Assembly: GCF_019458805.1 (NCBI RefSeq) | Contig: NZ_JAIBOA010000012.1 | Span: forward strand, 179,986 to 243,985 | Direction of reading: 5' to 3' | DNA length: 64,000 bases | Source of the DNA: Actinomadura parmotrematis | GTDB lineage: Bacteria > Actinomycetota > Actinomycetes > Streptosporangiales > Streptosporangiaceae | Part shown: positions 31,825 to 39,094 of the stretch, piece after piece | Layout of the letters: each line of letters opens with the position of its first letter | Numbering within the stretch: position 1 is the stretch's first letter | Notes under the pieces: generated by a model | Seen by the model: the letters and a program-made list of their open reading frames with translations, nothing else | Told to the model about the DNA's origin: nothing | The model's database searches: none | Program-made: the position numbers and the translations under genes

Positions 31825-31923
31825 CCCCCCGGTCCCTCCTCGTCGAGTTGCGGCGTGTTGGCCTCTTGAAACGTTTCAAGAGGCCAACACGCCGCAACTC
31901 AACGGATGGTGACCGGGCGGTCA
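31822..31923. repeat. 102-bp palindromic element, copy 2
   Basis: This near-palindrome is centred between 31872 and 31873. The inner 56 bases (31845-31900) are a perfect inverted repeat: GAGTTGCGGCGTGTTGGCC plus TCTTGAAAC, then the reverse complement. The outer arms TGACCCCCCGGTCC and TGACCGGGCGGTCA pair at 12 of 14. It matches copy 1 at 15091 in length, outer arms and GCGGCGTGTTGGCC stem, but has a TTGAAACGTTTCAA apex. It sits at a convergent gene junction, supplies the stop of the EccC-like gene, and encodes the last residues of the gene on the other strand. Confidence 0.87.
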
Positions 31924-32744
31924 GGGGGTGGCGGTGCGGCGCGGGGCGGGGCCGCACCGGGGACGTCCTGGAGGTGACGGAGGTGCTGGAGGCAGGGCGA
32001 GCGGACGGTGACGGTCACGCCGCCGTCGTCCCCGGCGGCGAGGAGCTGCACGACGAAGCCGTCCTCGGTGCGGAAGGCGGTCTCGTAGTCGCGGCCGGTG
32101 GGGCGGCGGCCGTCCTGGAGGCGGACGGCGATGCGCTCCACCTCGTCCTGCCCGTGACCGGGCGGCGCGGGCAGGACCGTCCGGTACAGCAGGACGCCGC
32201 TGCCGGGCGGCTCGACGAGCGAACGGCGCGCCTTGTCGTAGCGCCAGCAGCCGCCCACGCGGCTCCGCGCGACCACCGGCGCCGGCGTCCTTTGCGGGCC
32301 GATCACGGCGCCGAGCTCGGCCTCCGCCCGACGACTGGCGGTCGCGGCGTCCATACGGCTGAACACGTCGACATAGGGGCGGTACATGGCCGCCGGGTCA
32401 TAGAGCACGGGCGCCAGCCCGACCAGCCACCCCGAACTCACCACCGCGGCTGTCCCCCACCCGAGCACCAGCCCCGCCCCGAACGCCCGCCGCCCCCTGA
32501 CCGCGCTCGCCGCCCCGCCCCCGAGGCACGCCACCCCGCACACCACCGCCACCCCGACAACGAGCGGCAGCGACGGCGGCCGGGGCATCCACGCCCGGTC
32601 GAGCGCCATCTCGAGCCCGAACGGCCACAGCAGCAACGGCACCGATAGAACGGCGCAGACCCCCAGCGCGACCAGGCCCCCGCCCGCAACACGCCTCATC
32701 CTCCGCCACCGCCCACCCCGCGCCAGCCCCTCCGCCGGTATCAA
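31899..32744 (-). CDS. Membrane protein of unknown function
   Basis: This protein of up to 281 residues is not recognised. It has three or four hydrophobic segments in the first 110 residues (for example GGGLVALGVCAVLSVPLLLWPFG and LPLVVGVAVVCGVACLGGG), then a soluble domain with two cysteines. The start may be TTG at 32744, overlapping the previous stop, or ATG at 32699; neither has an ideal ribosome site. The C-terminal residues DRPVTIR and the stop are encoded by the right arm of the palindromic element. It is the last gene of the 35576-31899 operon. Confidence 0.6.
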   Translation of the reverse strand: MIPAEGLARGGRWRRMRRVAGGGLVALGVCAVLSVPLLLWPFGLEMALDRAWMPRPPSLPLVVGVAVVCGVACLGGGAASAVRGRRAFGAGLVLGWGTAAVVSSGWLVGLAPVLYDPAAMYRPYVDVFSRMDAATASRRAEAELGAVIGPQRTPAPVVARSRVGGCWRYDKARRSLVEPPGSGVLLYRTVLPAPPGHGQDEVERIAVRLQDGRRPTGRDYETAFRTEDGFVVQLLAAGDDGGVTVTVRSPCLQHLRHLQDVPGAAPPRAAPPPPDRPVTIR

Positions 32745-33328
32745 GAGGGCCGAGGCGTACAGCGATGCAACTCCCCGAACCGCCGCTCAGCAATCCGCAT
32801 GAACTCCACAAGATCACCCAACGCATCCCGCCCGCGCACAACAGGCGGAATATCAATACTGATCCACGTGGCCCGCCCACCGCATTTGAACAGCGCGATC
32901 ACGTAATTCGGACGTTGATCACCGCCAAGAGTGAAACGACTGACGGCCAGCCCGCGCCCCAGTTCCGGTGGCAGCCTGCGGACAGGGGAACGTCCCGAGC
33001 CACCCAGCCACGCCTTTTCTTGCCGCTCAATGACCTGTTCGCCATCGTTGTACGACCAGCTAATGCCGAGTAGCGCGGAATTTTGCGCCCCCCAGGCAAG
33101 ACACAAGCCATAATCCGTCTGATGCCCATCCCAACGCCCGGCAAGCGACCCTGCCACACCGCTCACCTCACGAAAAGAATGCTCTGGAACCAGATCGCAC
33201 AGGTAGGGCGCGGCATCCAAAATCAAGCGCGCAGGCGCGGTAGTCGGTTCATGAACTATGCTTTTCCCTTGGCAGCCGGACGCCAACATCACCACGAACA
33301 AGAGCTGGCCGGCGAGAAGTCGTCTCAT
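32741..33328 (-). CDS. Putative lipoprotein
   Basis: This 195-residue protein has a signal peptide ending in the lipobox LASGC, with C19 the predicted lipidated residue. The mature part contains a Cys pair and no motif I recognise. Codon use is visibly less GC-rich than most neighbours, as in the adjoining 3' part of the upstream gene. Its ATG overlaps the upstream stop (ATGA), so it is translated together with the 670-residue WXG100-associated gene. An immunity or accessory role is a guess from position. Confidence 0.65.
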   Translation of the reverse strand: MRRLLAGQLLFVVMLASGCQGKSIVHEPTTAPARLILDAAPYLCDLVPEHSFREVSGVAGSLAGRWDGHQTDYGLCLAWGAQNSALLGISWSYNDGEQVIERQEKAWLGGSGRSPVRRLPPELGRGLAVSRFTLGGDQRPNYVIALFKCGGRATWISIDIPPVVRGRDALGDLVEFMRIAERRFGELHRCTPRPS

Positions 33329-35337
33329 GGCCGAGCGCCCGGCACACCATCAACGCCGACATAATGGCCGGATGCCCGGCGCCTGCCTTGATCTGCAGCG
33401 TCGGCGAACGCTGAAGAGAGGTGATTGGAATCAGAATTTTCCCCCGCCCACCGCAGGAACGAAATAAATTCTGTCGGCGTCATTGAAGCGACGGGTTTAA
33501 TCTTCGGATGCGGACCCGGCGTGGCGAATGAAGCCCCCGCGATGTTGCGGTGCGCGTACCGGCCATGAGCGACAATAGAGGAGAGGATCAACTGACTAAA
33601 GAGCTTTTCCAAGGCCTCACCGTCGGTCGTAGGCGCGGTGACCCATACCTTCGCCCCCTCCTCTCGCTGCCGGACGATCAGATCGACGATCTGCTTACGT
33701 GCGCTCTCCACCGAAAGTTCGAGTGCGATATCGACCGCCTTGCCGGCCACCGGAACGTCACTGATCGGATTCTGCGGCGAGAAAAGGCCGACACCCATTT
33801 CGACATTCGAGCGAAGCTCATCGTTGACCTGATCGACGCGCGCCTTCTCCGCCCAGAGGTTCTGAGTCCGGGCCTCCAACAAGTGACCGAACATCTTTCC
33901 CTCCGGATCGACGACGTCGACCATATAGCGAGAATCGCGCGCAACGGCTTGATCGATCACCACCTTCGCATGGGCCGTCTGAGCATTGAGCAGCGTCGTA
34001 AAAGAAGCGGAATCGCGTGCTACGTAAAGCAGCAGGTAGTCCATGTCCACATCCGACATGGGAGTTCCTGTGTCCGTAGCATTGTTGCCGGAAGCCTGAA
34101 AGATGTCGTTGACTTTGATGATGTGCTTGGCGAGCGCCATGGCCATCGCCTGGCGCACCCCGGACATGGCGTCGAGTCCTGCGTCGTCGTGTCCCTTGAT
34201 CTCCAAGTGTCCGTCCTTGCCGACCTCGAAGTAGCCCTTGGCGTCGGTGGCGAGGGTTTTGCCGAGGGCGAAGGTGAGGCGGGTGGACTCGGGGTCCTGG
34301 CCGGTGGTGGCGGTCTGGATGGCGCGGCCGAGGGCGGCGCCGTGGTCGCTCCGCGCCCACTGGTCGCGGCGGTCGTGCAGGAGGTAGCGGTAGTTGGGGC
34401 CGGTGGTGTTCGTCCAGCCCTTCGGGAAGGGGCCCATCGCTTGGTGGGACAGCAGGGCTTGGGCCGCGGCGGGGCCGGAGCGGGCGGCGGCGTCGAGGAG
34501 GTTGATCAGGTGGTCGTGGCCCGGGGTGAGGTCGGGCAGGGGCGGGCGGCCGTCGTGGCGGACGGTGCTGTCGAAGGCGATCATGTCGCTGCCGACGCGG
34601 GCGAAGAAGGCCGGGGAGAAGCGGGCGCCGGACGCGCCGATCAGGGTCGACAGCGTCTGGTAGCCCGCCCAGCCCGCCGGGGGCGCGCTGCGGGGCGGGG
34701 ACGTGGCGCGGCCGGCGGCGGTGAGGGCGGTCAGGAACGGGTCGCCGACGTAGGACGGGCCGTGCGGGTCGGTGGTGAGGGCCAGGCCGCGGCCGAGCAG
34801 GGCGTGGAGGGCCCTGGTGTCGGCGTTCAGGCGGACGTCGCCGGGGTTCGCGGCGGCGTGGGCGCCGGCGCGGCGGGCCAGGTCGAGCATCGCGGCGGGG
34901 CCGAGGGCGTCGAGGAGGCCGCGGGCGAGGGCGGGGGTGAGGTCGGCGGCGGTGATGCCCGGGGACGCGCCGCGCCCGAGGCGCGCCGCGATGCGGCGGC
35001 CCTCCATGTAGGCGGTCTGGTCCGAGTACCTGTCCGGGAGGGTGAGGTAGGTACCGCCGGGGAGGCAGGTCTTGAGGGCGGGCGACTCGTGGTCCAGGTC
35101 GTGCGCCAGGACGTTGCGGCGGCGCAGGTCGGTGGACGCCTCGGCGGCCCAGGCGGCGAGGCGGCGGATCTCCTCGGCCGGGGCGGTGCTGACGCCCGCG
35201 CTGTGCAGCGCCTGCCAGAGCTGGTCGGCGAGGGTGGACAGGCCGGGCGCGGCCCGGGACATCTGCCGGGTCAGCTGGTCGAACTCGGCGAGCTTGACGC
35301 CGCAGGTGCCCGGCGCGAGCCAGTCGTCGGCGCCCAT
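33325..35337 (-). CDS. Large WXG100-associated protein, possibly a DUF6571-type or secreted effector
   Basis: This 670-residue protein has no signal peptide and is largely alpha-helical. The N-terminal 60 residues (LAEFDQLTRQMSRAAPGLSTLADQLWQAL) resemble an ESX-type helical hairpin. It may belong to the DUF6571 type found in Actinomadura relatives; this is recall only. The first ~365 codons are very GC-rich, then composition drops sharply near 34240 to the 3' end. That pattern suggests a conserved delivery region fused to a variable C-terminus. It overlaps genes on both sides by a few bases. Confidence 0.6.
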   Translation of the reverse strand: MGADDWLAPGTCGVKLAEFDQLTRQMSRAAPGLSTLADQLWQALHSAGVSTAPAEEIRRLAAWAAEASTDLRRRNVLAHDLDHESPALKTCLPGGTYLTLPDRYSDQTAYMEGRRIAARLGRGASPGITAADLTPALARGLLDALGPAAMLDLARRAGAHAAANPGDVRLNADTRALHALLGRGLALTTDPHGPSYVGDPFLTALTAAGRATSPPRSAPPAGWAGYQTLSTLIGASGARFSPAFFARVGSDMIAFDSTVRHDGRPPLPDLTPGHDHLINLLDAAARSGPAAAQALLSHQAMGPFPKGWTNTTGPNYRYLLHDRRDQWARSDHGAALGRAIQTATTGQDPESTRLTFALGKTLATDAKGYFEVGKDGHLEIKGHDDAGLDAMSGVRQAMAMALAKHIIKVNDIFQASGNNATDTGTPMSDVDMDYLLLYVARDSASFTTLLNAQTAHAKVVIDQAVARDSRYMVDVVDPEGKMFGHLLEARTQNLWAEKARVDQVNDELRSNVEMGVGLFSPQNPISDVPVAGKAVDIALELSVESARKQIVDLIVRQREEGAKVWVTAPTTDGEALEKLFSQLILSSIVAHGRYAHRNIAGASFATPGPHPKIKPVASMTPTEFISFLRWAGENSDSNHLSSAFADAADQGRRRASGHYVGVDGVPGARP

Positions 35338-35576
35338 CAGAGCATCGGGCCGCGGCGCAGCCGCGCCTCGATGAGGTCGTGGGCCTTGCCGAGCTGCGCC
35401 TTCAGGGCGCGCTCGCCGCCGCTCAGGCGGGATCCGAAGCCGCCGGCGGACGGTCCGACCCAGGCGTGGTCGTCCATCGCGCGGCGCGGGCCGGCCAGCA
35501 GGTCGCCGTACTGCTCGGCGAGGGTGCCGATCCGGCTGAGCAGGAGTTGCAGCCGGAAGATCTCGGCCTCGTCCAC
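35337..35576 (-). CDS. Small WXG100-like protein
   Basis: This 79-residue helical protein has a central WVG motif (residues 39-41; HAWVGPSAGGF) between two amphipathic helices, the layout of the WXG100/ESAT-6 superfamily. The GTG at 35576 is preferred because GAGGGAGG precedes it; the longer frame to 35630 lacks support. Its stop overlaps the ATG of the 670-residue gene (TGATG). It may form a heterodimer with the WXG100 protein upstream at 36063. Confidence 0.72.
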   Translation of the reverse strand: MDEAEIFRLQLLLSRIGTLAEQYGDLLAGPRRAMDDHAWVGPSAGGFGSRLSGGERALKAQLGKAHDLIEARLRRGPML

Positions 35577-35721
35577 GTCGCCTCCCTCGGGGGTCGTCGT
35601 GAGCCTGCCCGAGGATCGCGGTCCGCGCACGTCGGGTGACGCGATCGTGACGTACCGCGAGCGGGCGGGATGGGGCGGAGGTCCGGTGCGGGGAGCCGGA
35701 GGCGGGAAGGGGGAATGGAGC

Positions 35722-35754
35722 GGGCCCCGGCCTCGGGGGGATGGGCCGGGACCC
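35722..35754. terminator. Hairpin downstream of the WXG100 gene
   Basis: GGGCCCCGGCC (35722-35732) pairs with GGCCGGGACCC (35744-35754) around an 11-base loop, with one G-T pair. It follows the WXG100 stop by about 37 bases on the minus strand and precedes the next gene of the cluster. It could therefore attenuate rather than end the transcript, leaving excess WXG100 protein. There is no T-run. Confidence 0.42.
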
Positions 35755-35790
35755 GCGGTCCTGGGGGCGCGTCGAGCGCGCCGGGGGCGG

Positions 35791-36063
35791 CTAGCGGGTG
35801 GCCGCCTCGATGTTCTGCTGGGAGCGCTTGATGTCCTGGCTGCCCTGCTCCAGGGCGAGGGCCATCTTGTCGAAGGCGGTCTTGGCCTCGGCCCACGCGG
35901 AGCGGAAGCGGTCGGCGCCGGGGCCCCACCAGGCGGCGCTGCTGCTCACGGTGCGGCCGTTGAGGTCCTTGATGAGCGCGTCCAGGTTCTTGGAGTGCTT
36001 GCTGAACATGCGGGAGAGCTCTTCGAGCTCGCCGATGTTGGCGCCCCTCTTGTCACCGCTCAT
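35791..36063 (-). CDS. WXG100 family (ESAT-6-like) secretion substrate
   Basis: This 90-residue protein is a helix-turn-helix with the WXG motif at W45-W46-G47 (AAWWGPGADRF) and a second helix running to ENIAATR-like polar residues. Such proteins are exported as dimers by EccC-driven type VII systems. The EccC-like ATPase at 27367 is the only motor candidate in the window. It is the first gene of the WXG100 operon, with a 286-base upstream region of lower GC that holds no gene and is probably its promoter. Confidence 0.86.
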   Translation of the reverse strand: MSGDKRGANIGELEELSRMFSKHSKNLDALIKDLNGRTVSSSAAWWGPGADRFRSAWAEAKTAFDKMALALEQGSQDIKRSQQNIEAATR

Positions 36064-36349
36064 CGCTTGACCCTTTCGATTCTCGCCCGCGGGCGACGTC
36101 TTCTGACGGGATCGTTCTCAGGTCGTGCCTTTTGCAGAATGGCGCCAGCCTACGCCCCATCGATCACCGGAATCCAGGTCCGGAGGCCCGCCGGGACGCG
36201 TCCCCGCACGCCGGAACGGTGGCCGGATGCGGCCATCGGGGCGGCGGGCGTCACTCTCCGGAGTTCTTTTACCGGCCGACATGACGCGGCGTCAAGGAAT
36301 TCTCCGCCCGGACCGTTGATCCAATTACCGCCATCTGAAGAAAAGAGTT

Positions 36350-36889
36350 TCAGCGATCTTGCCCGACGGGGTCGTTCAGCGGCCGCGCGCCCGGATCGAG
36401 CAGGCCCTCGCCGATGAGGACGAGGCGGGTGCCGACGGCGGCGAAGTCGAAGCGGCGCCGGACGGACTGGGTGAGCTCGCCGGTCCGGTAGCGGGCGGCG
36501 GTGCGCTCGGTCGCCTCCAGGGTGATGCGGTCGCCGCGCCGGACCGCCCGGCCGTCGCCGAGGGTGGTCCGCACGTCCAGGTAGGGCGGGCCGCCCGCGA
36601 CGGGGGCGCGGTTGCGGGTCTCCAGCTCCTGGACGGCGCGCTCCTGCGCCTGCGCGACGCGCGGGGAGATCACCACGCCGAGGATCTCGGCGGGCGGCCG
36701 CCGCTCGTGGTGCCCGCGCTCGACGAGCGCGCTGGAGCGCAGCTGCAGGAGGGTGCGGGCGGCGGCGACGAGCTGGTGGGTGGTCTCGGCGTCCACGAAG
36801 GGGCGGTCCCGGTGCGGGGTGGAGGACGGCGCGAGGAGCGCGCAGGCGGCCAGCAGCACCGCCGCCCCGGCCTTGCCCGGCCCTCTCAT
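36350..36889 (-). CDS. Putative secreted protein or lipoprotein
   Basis: This 179-residue protein has a hydrophobic N-terminus AGAAVLLAAC that fits a signal peptide with a lipobox (LAAC, C16). The soluble part is mostly alpha/beta with no recognised motif: DVRTTLGDGRAVRRGDRITLEATER looks like a beta-rich domain near residues 115-140. The ATG at 36889 follows GGGAGGGAC; longer upstream frames are not supported. It is divergent from rpmG and about 290 bases upstream of the WXG100 gene. Confidence 0.6.
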   Translation of the reverse strand: MRGPGKAGAAVLLAACALLAPSSTPHRDRPFVDAETTHQLVAAARTLLQLRSSALVERGHHERRPPAEILGVVISPRVAQAQERAVQELETRNRAPVAGGPPYLDVRTTLGDGRAVRRGDRITLEATERTAARYRTGELTQSVRRRFDFAAVGTRLVLIGEGLLDPGARPLNDPVGQDR

Positions 36890-36956
36890 GTCCCTCCCCG
36901 CGGGAGTCGTCTCGACCCGTGGCGAAGATACACCGGGCCGGGGCCCGCCCGCCGGA

Positions 36957-36976
36957 ATGAAAACGGTTGTCGTTAT
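36957..36976 (+). promoter_or_regulatory. Zur box upstream of rpmG-rpmE2
   Basis: ATGAAAACGGTTGTCGTTAT resembles actinobacterial Zur sites (ATGAAAATcATTTTCAT-type palindromes) and lies 33 bases before the rpmG start. Zinc-loaded Zur would block transcription, and zinc starvation would release it. Both genes behind it encode cysteine-free ribosomal proteins, exactly the class controlled by Zur. Confidence 0.74.
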
Positions 36977-37008
36977 GTTGGGACCGATCGAGCGAGCAAG
37001 GGGGCCCG

Positions 37009-37173
37009 ATGGCACGGAACGCGCTCCGGCCGGTGATCAAGCTGAGGTCCACGGCCGGCACGGGTCACACCTACGTGACCACCAAGAGCAGGCGCAACGA
37101 TCCCGACCGGCTGGCGTTGCGCAAGTACGACCCGATCGCCCGCACGCACACGACCTACCGGGAGGAACGATGA
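37009..37173 (+). CDS. rpmG: 50S ribosomal protein L33, zinc-independent type
   Basis: This 54-residue L33 has no cysteines, so it is the C-minus paralogue that needs no zinc. The basic core includes IKLRSTAGTGHTYVTTKSRRN and the conserved YDP segment. The ATG at 37009 gives the family start MARNALRPV. It lies directly behind a Zur box and its TGA overlaps the rpmE2 ATG, so both are induced together under zinc limitation. Confidence 0.94.
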   Translation: MARNALRPVIKLRSTAGTGHTYVTTKSRRNDPDRLALRKYDPIARTHTTYREER

Positions 37174-37415
37174 AGAAGGGGATCCACCCCGAGTACCGGC
37201 CCGTCGTCTTCCGCGACCCGGCCGCGGGGTTCGCCTTCCTGACCCGCTCGACGGCGGTCACCGACCGCACCGTCGAGTGGGAGGACGGCAACACCTACCC
37301 GGTCGTCGACGTGGACGTCTCCTCGGCCAGCCACCCGTTCTACACGGGCAAGAGCCGGCTGATGGACACCACCGGCGCCGTCGAGAAGTTCAACAAGCGC
37401 TACGGCAAGAAGTAG
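37170..37415 (+). CDS. rpmE2: 50S ribosomal protein L31 type B, zinc-independent
   Basis: This 81-residue type B L31 starts MKKGIHPEYRPVVFRD, ends VEKFNKRYGKK, and lacks the CxxC pairs of type A. Replacement of zinc-binding L31 by this form can free zinc from ribosomes during starvation. The ATG follows GGAGGAACG and overlaps the rpmG stop. A strong terminator hairpin follows. Confidence 0.95.
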   Translation: MKKGIHPEYRPVVFRDPAAGFAFLTRSTAVTDRTVEWEDGNTYPVVDVDVSSASHPFYTGKSRLMDTTGAVEKFNKRYGKK

Positions 37416-37465
37416 TACCCGGCCCGGCCGCGCTGCGTCGCCCCGTCGCGCGAGCCGCCGGAGAC

Positions 37466-37503
37466 CCGCGCCCCGCGGCCGTTCGATCGGTCGCGGGGCG
37501 CGG
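37466..37503. terminator. Bidirectional terminator after rpmE2
   Basis: CCGCGCCCCGCGGCCG (37466-37481) pairs with CGGTCGCGGGGCGCGG (37488-37503) at 15 of 16 positions around a six-base loop. It lies between convergent rpmE2 and the small membrane protein gene that ends at 37510. Confidence 0.72.
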
Positions 37504-37509
37504 CGCGTC

Positions 37510-37809
37510 TCAGGGGTCCTGCTGGCTGTTCAGGGCCGCGAGGCGGGAGCGGGCGCGCGCCATGGCCTCGTGGTAGGCCGACTCCCAGTCGGCGCTGTCG
37601 TCGGGGATGGCGGCGATCGCCTGCCGCCCGGTCTCGCGGTCGCCCGCGACCTGCCGGACGGCGACGGTCGTCACCCCGTCCCGCGACTCGGTCGCGATCT
37701 CCCAGCGGGCGGCCGGCGCCGGGGCCGCCGCGCCCCGCGCCGCGTACACGGCGAGGACGGCGACCACGGCGACCAGCAGCACCGCGACGATCAGGATGAC
37801 CAGGCGCAC
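37510..37809 (-). CDS. Small membrane-anchored protein
   Basis: This 99-residue protein has one N-terminal membrane helix (LVILIVAVLLVAVVAVLAVYAA), then a soluble tail with DDSADWESAYHEAMARARSRLAALN. It is not assigned to a family. It starts with GTG at 37809 and lies 76 bases downstream of the SPFH gene on the same strand, so the two may work together at the membrane. Confidence 0.62.
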   Translation of the reverse strand: MRLVILIVAVLLVAVVAVLAVYAARGAAAPAPAARWEIATESRDGVTTVAVRQVAGDRETGRQAIAAIPDDSADWESAYHEAMARARSRLAALNSQQDP

Positions 37810-37866
37810 GACCGCCTCCGTTCCCGCGCGTCCAGCCGACGGCGCGTCCTCTGCCCGGGCGGCTCG

Positions 37867-37892
37867 CCCGTGCTACTTGCCCGTGCTACTTG
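37867..37892. repeat. Tandem 13-bp duplication at the SPFH stop codon
   Basis: The unit CCCGTGCTACTTG is present twice, at 37867-37879 and 37880-37892. The second copy contains the SPFH gene stop codon on the minus strand. A perfect short tandem copy is consistent with a recent slippage event that leaves a second potential stop in the 3' region. Confidence 0.7.
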
Positions 37893-38908
37893 CCCGCGTA
37901 CAGCGAGCCGTTCGGGTTGCCCGGGGCGTAGACGGTGATCCCCTGCGGGAGGGCCTTCAACTCCTCGATCCGCGCGCACGTCGGGCACTTGTTGTAGCCG
38001 TCCTGGCGGGCCTTGTTGGCGGCGGCCTCGGCCTTGGCCGACGCGACCTTCGCCTGCGCCTCGCTGACCTGCGCGAACGCGGCCTGCGCGCGGTCCACCG
38101 CGTCCTGCACCTTGCTCGGCAGGGTGACCCGGACGAGGTTGAAGTGGATGTTGGTGAAGAAGTTCCCGCCGAGGGTGCTCTGCAGGTCCTGCGCCAGGCT
38201 GGTGTTGATGGCGTTCTGCACCTTGGCGATGTTGCCGTTGTTGCTCTGCGGCTGCGCGCCCTGGCCGGTCCTGACCGGCGTCACCTGCGCGGTGTTCTGC
38301 ACGAGGGCGCAGGACGAGACGAGCTCGGCGCAGCGGAAGCTGTTGACCTGGCTGCGCAGGTCGTTGTCGATGACGGGCCGGACGATCTGGTCCAGGAACG
38401 CCGACCAGCCCTCGTCGCCCTCCCAGGCGTAGGCGGTGTCGCCGCTGCCGCCGCGGAACTTGCGGGTGCCGTACTTGTCGTCGAAGGTGCGGAGCGCGGC
38501 GTGGTCGAGGTTGAGGGTGAAGTAGAGGGTGCCCTCGATGCCCATGTTGACGCCGTCGGAGCTCGGCACCGTCACCACGTCGACGCCGGTCTCGTCGCCC
38601 TTGGAGGAGTTCGAGGTGATGGTGTAGAAGCGCTGCTGCGCCGGGTACTTGTGGACCTTGGAGTAGAGGCCGACGTAGGTGCGCCCGGAGCCGGGGTCGA
38701 TGATCTGGCGGATCCGGTTGTTGTCGAAGAAGCCGCCGTTGCGGACGACCGCGACCTCGCCGCCGCCCGTCCGCGAGTAGGCGCCGAACAGCGCGTCGAG
38801 CACCGGGATCCCCACCACGACGAGCACGACCGCGAGGACGATCGCGGTGCGGCGGCGCGGCATGCGCGCCCAGGCGCGGGGGGCCGGGCGGGGGGTCTTG
38901 TTGGTCAT
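37886..38908 (-). CDS. SPFH/Band 7 (prohibitin-like) membrane protein
   Basis: This 340-residue protein has one N-terminal membrane helix (about residues 20-42), an SPFH domain (about 50-250; it includes FYTITSNSSKGDETGVDVVTVPSSDGV), and a C-terminal coiled-coil segment with many Ala/Glu/Lys (VSEAQAKVASAKAEAAANKAR). Near the end is a CPTC pair. SPFH proteins scaffold membrane microdomains or proteases. The ATG at 38908 follows AGGAGAACG. It is divergent from the acyl-CoA carboxylase gene by 186 bases. Confidence 0.86.
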   Translation of the reverse strand: MTNKTPRPAPRAWARMPRRRTAIVLAVVLVVVGIPVLDALFGAYSRTGGGEVAVVRNGGFFDNNRIRQIIDPGSGRTYVGLYSKVHKYPAQQRFYTITSNSSKGDETGVDVVTVPSSDGVNMGIEGTLYFTLNLDHAALRTFDDKYGTRKFRGGSGDTAYAWEGDEGWSAFLDQIVRPVIDNDLRSQVNSFRCAELVSSCALVQNTAQVTPVRTGQGAQPQSNNGNIAKVQNAINTSLAQDLQSTLGGNFFTNIHFNLVRVTLPSKVQDAVDRAQAAFAQVSEAQAKVASAKAEAAANKARQDGYNKCPTCARIEELKALPQGITVYAPGNPNGSLYAGK

Positions 38909-39094
38909 GGTCGTTCTCCTCTCGCGTGCGTCTGACGCACGCGCCCGGTGTTCGGATCCGCCCCGGCGCGGGGCCCGCGGGGCACCCCGCCGACCGGCGC
39001 GGACAAGTGGTGACTTACTCAACGGCGGGGTCTTCCGAGGGCCGCCCGGGGCGATTATCTAGACTGCGTGCGAGGTTGAGGGAGGAGACCCAAC

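Noticed and set aside
33325..34240. Known toxin catalytic domain in the C-terminal half of the 670-residue protein
   Set aside because: I could not find a recognisable nuclease, deaminase or ADP-ribosyltransferase motif; the effector idea rests only on composition and neighbourhood.
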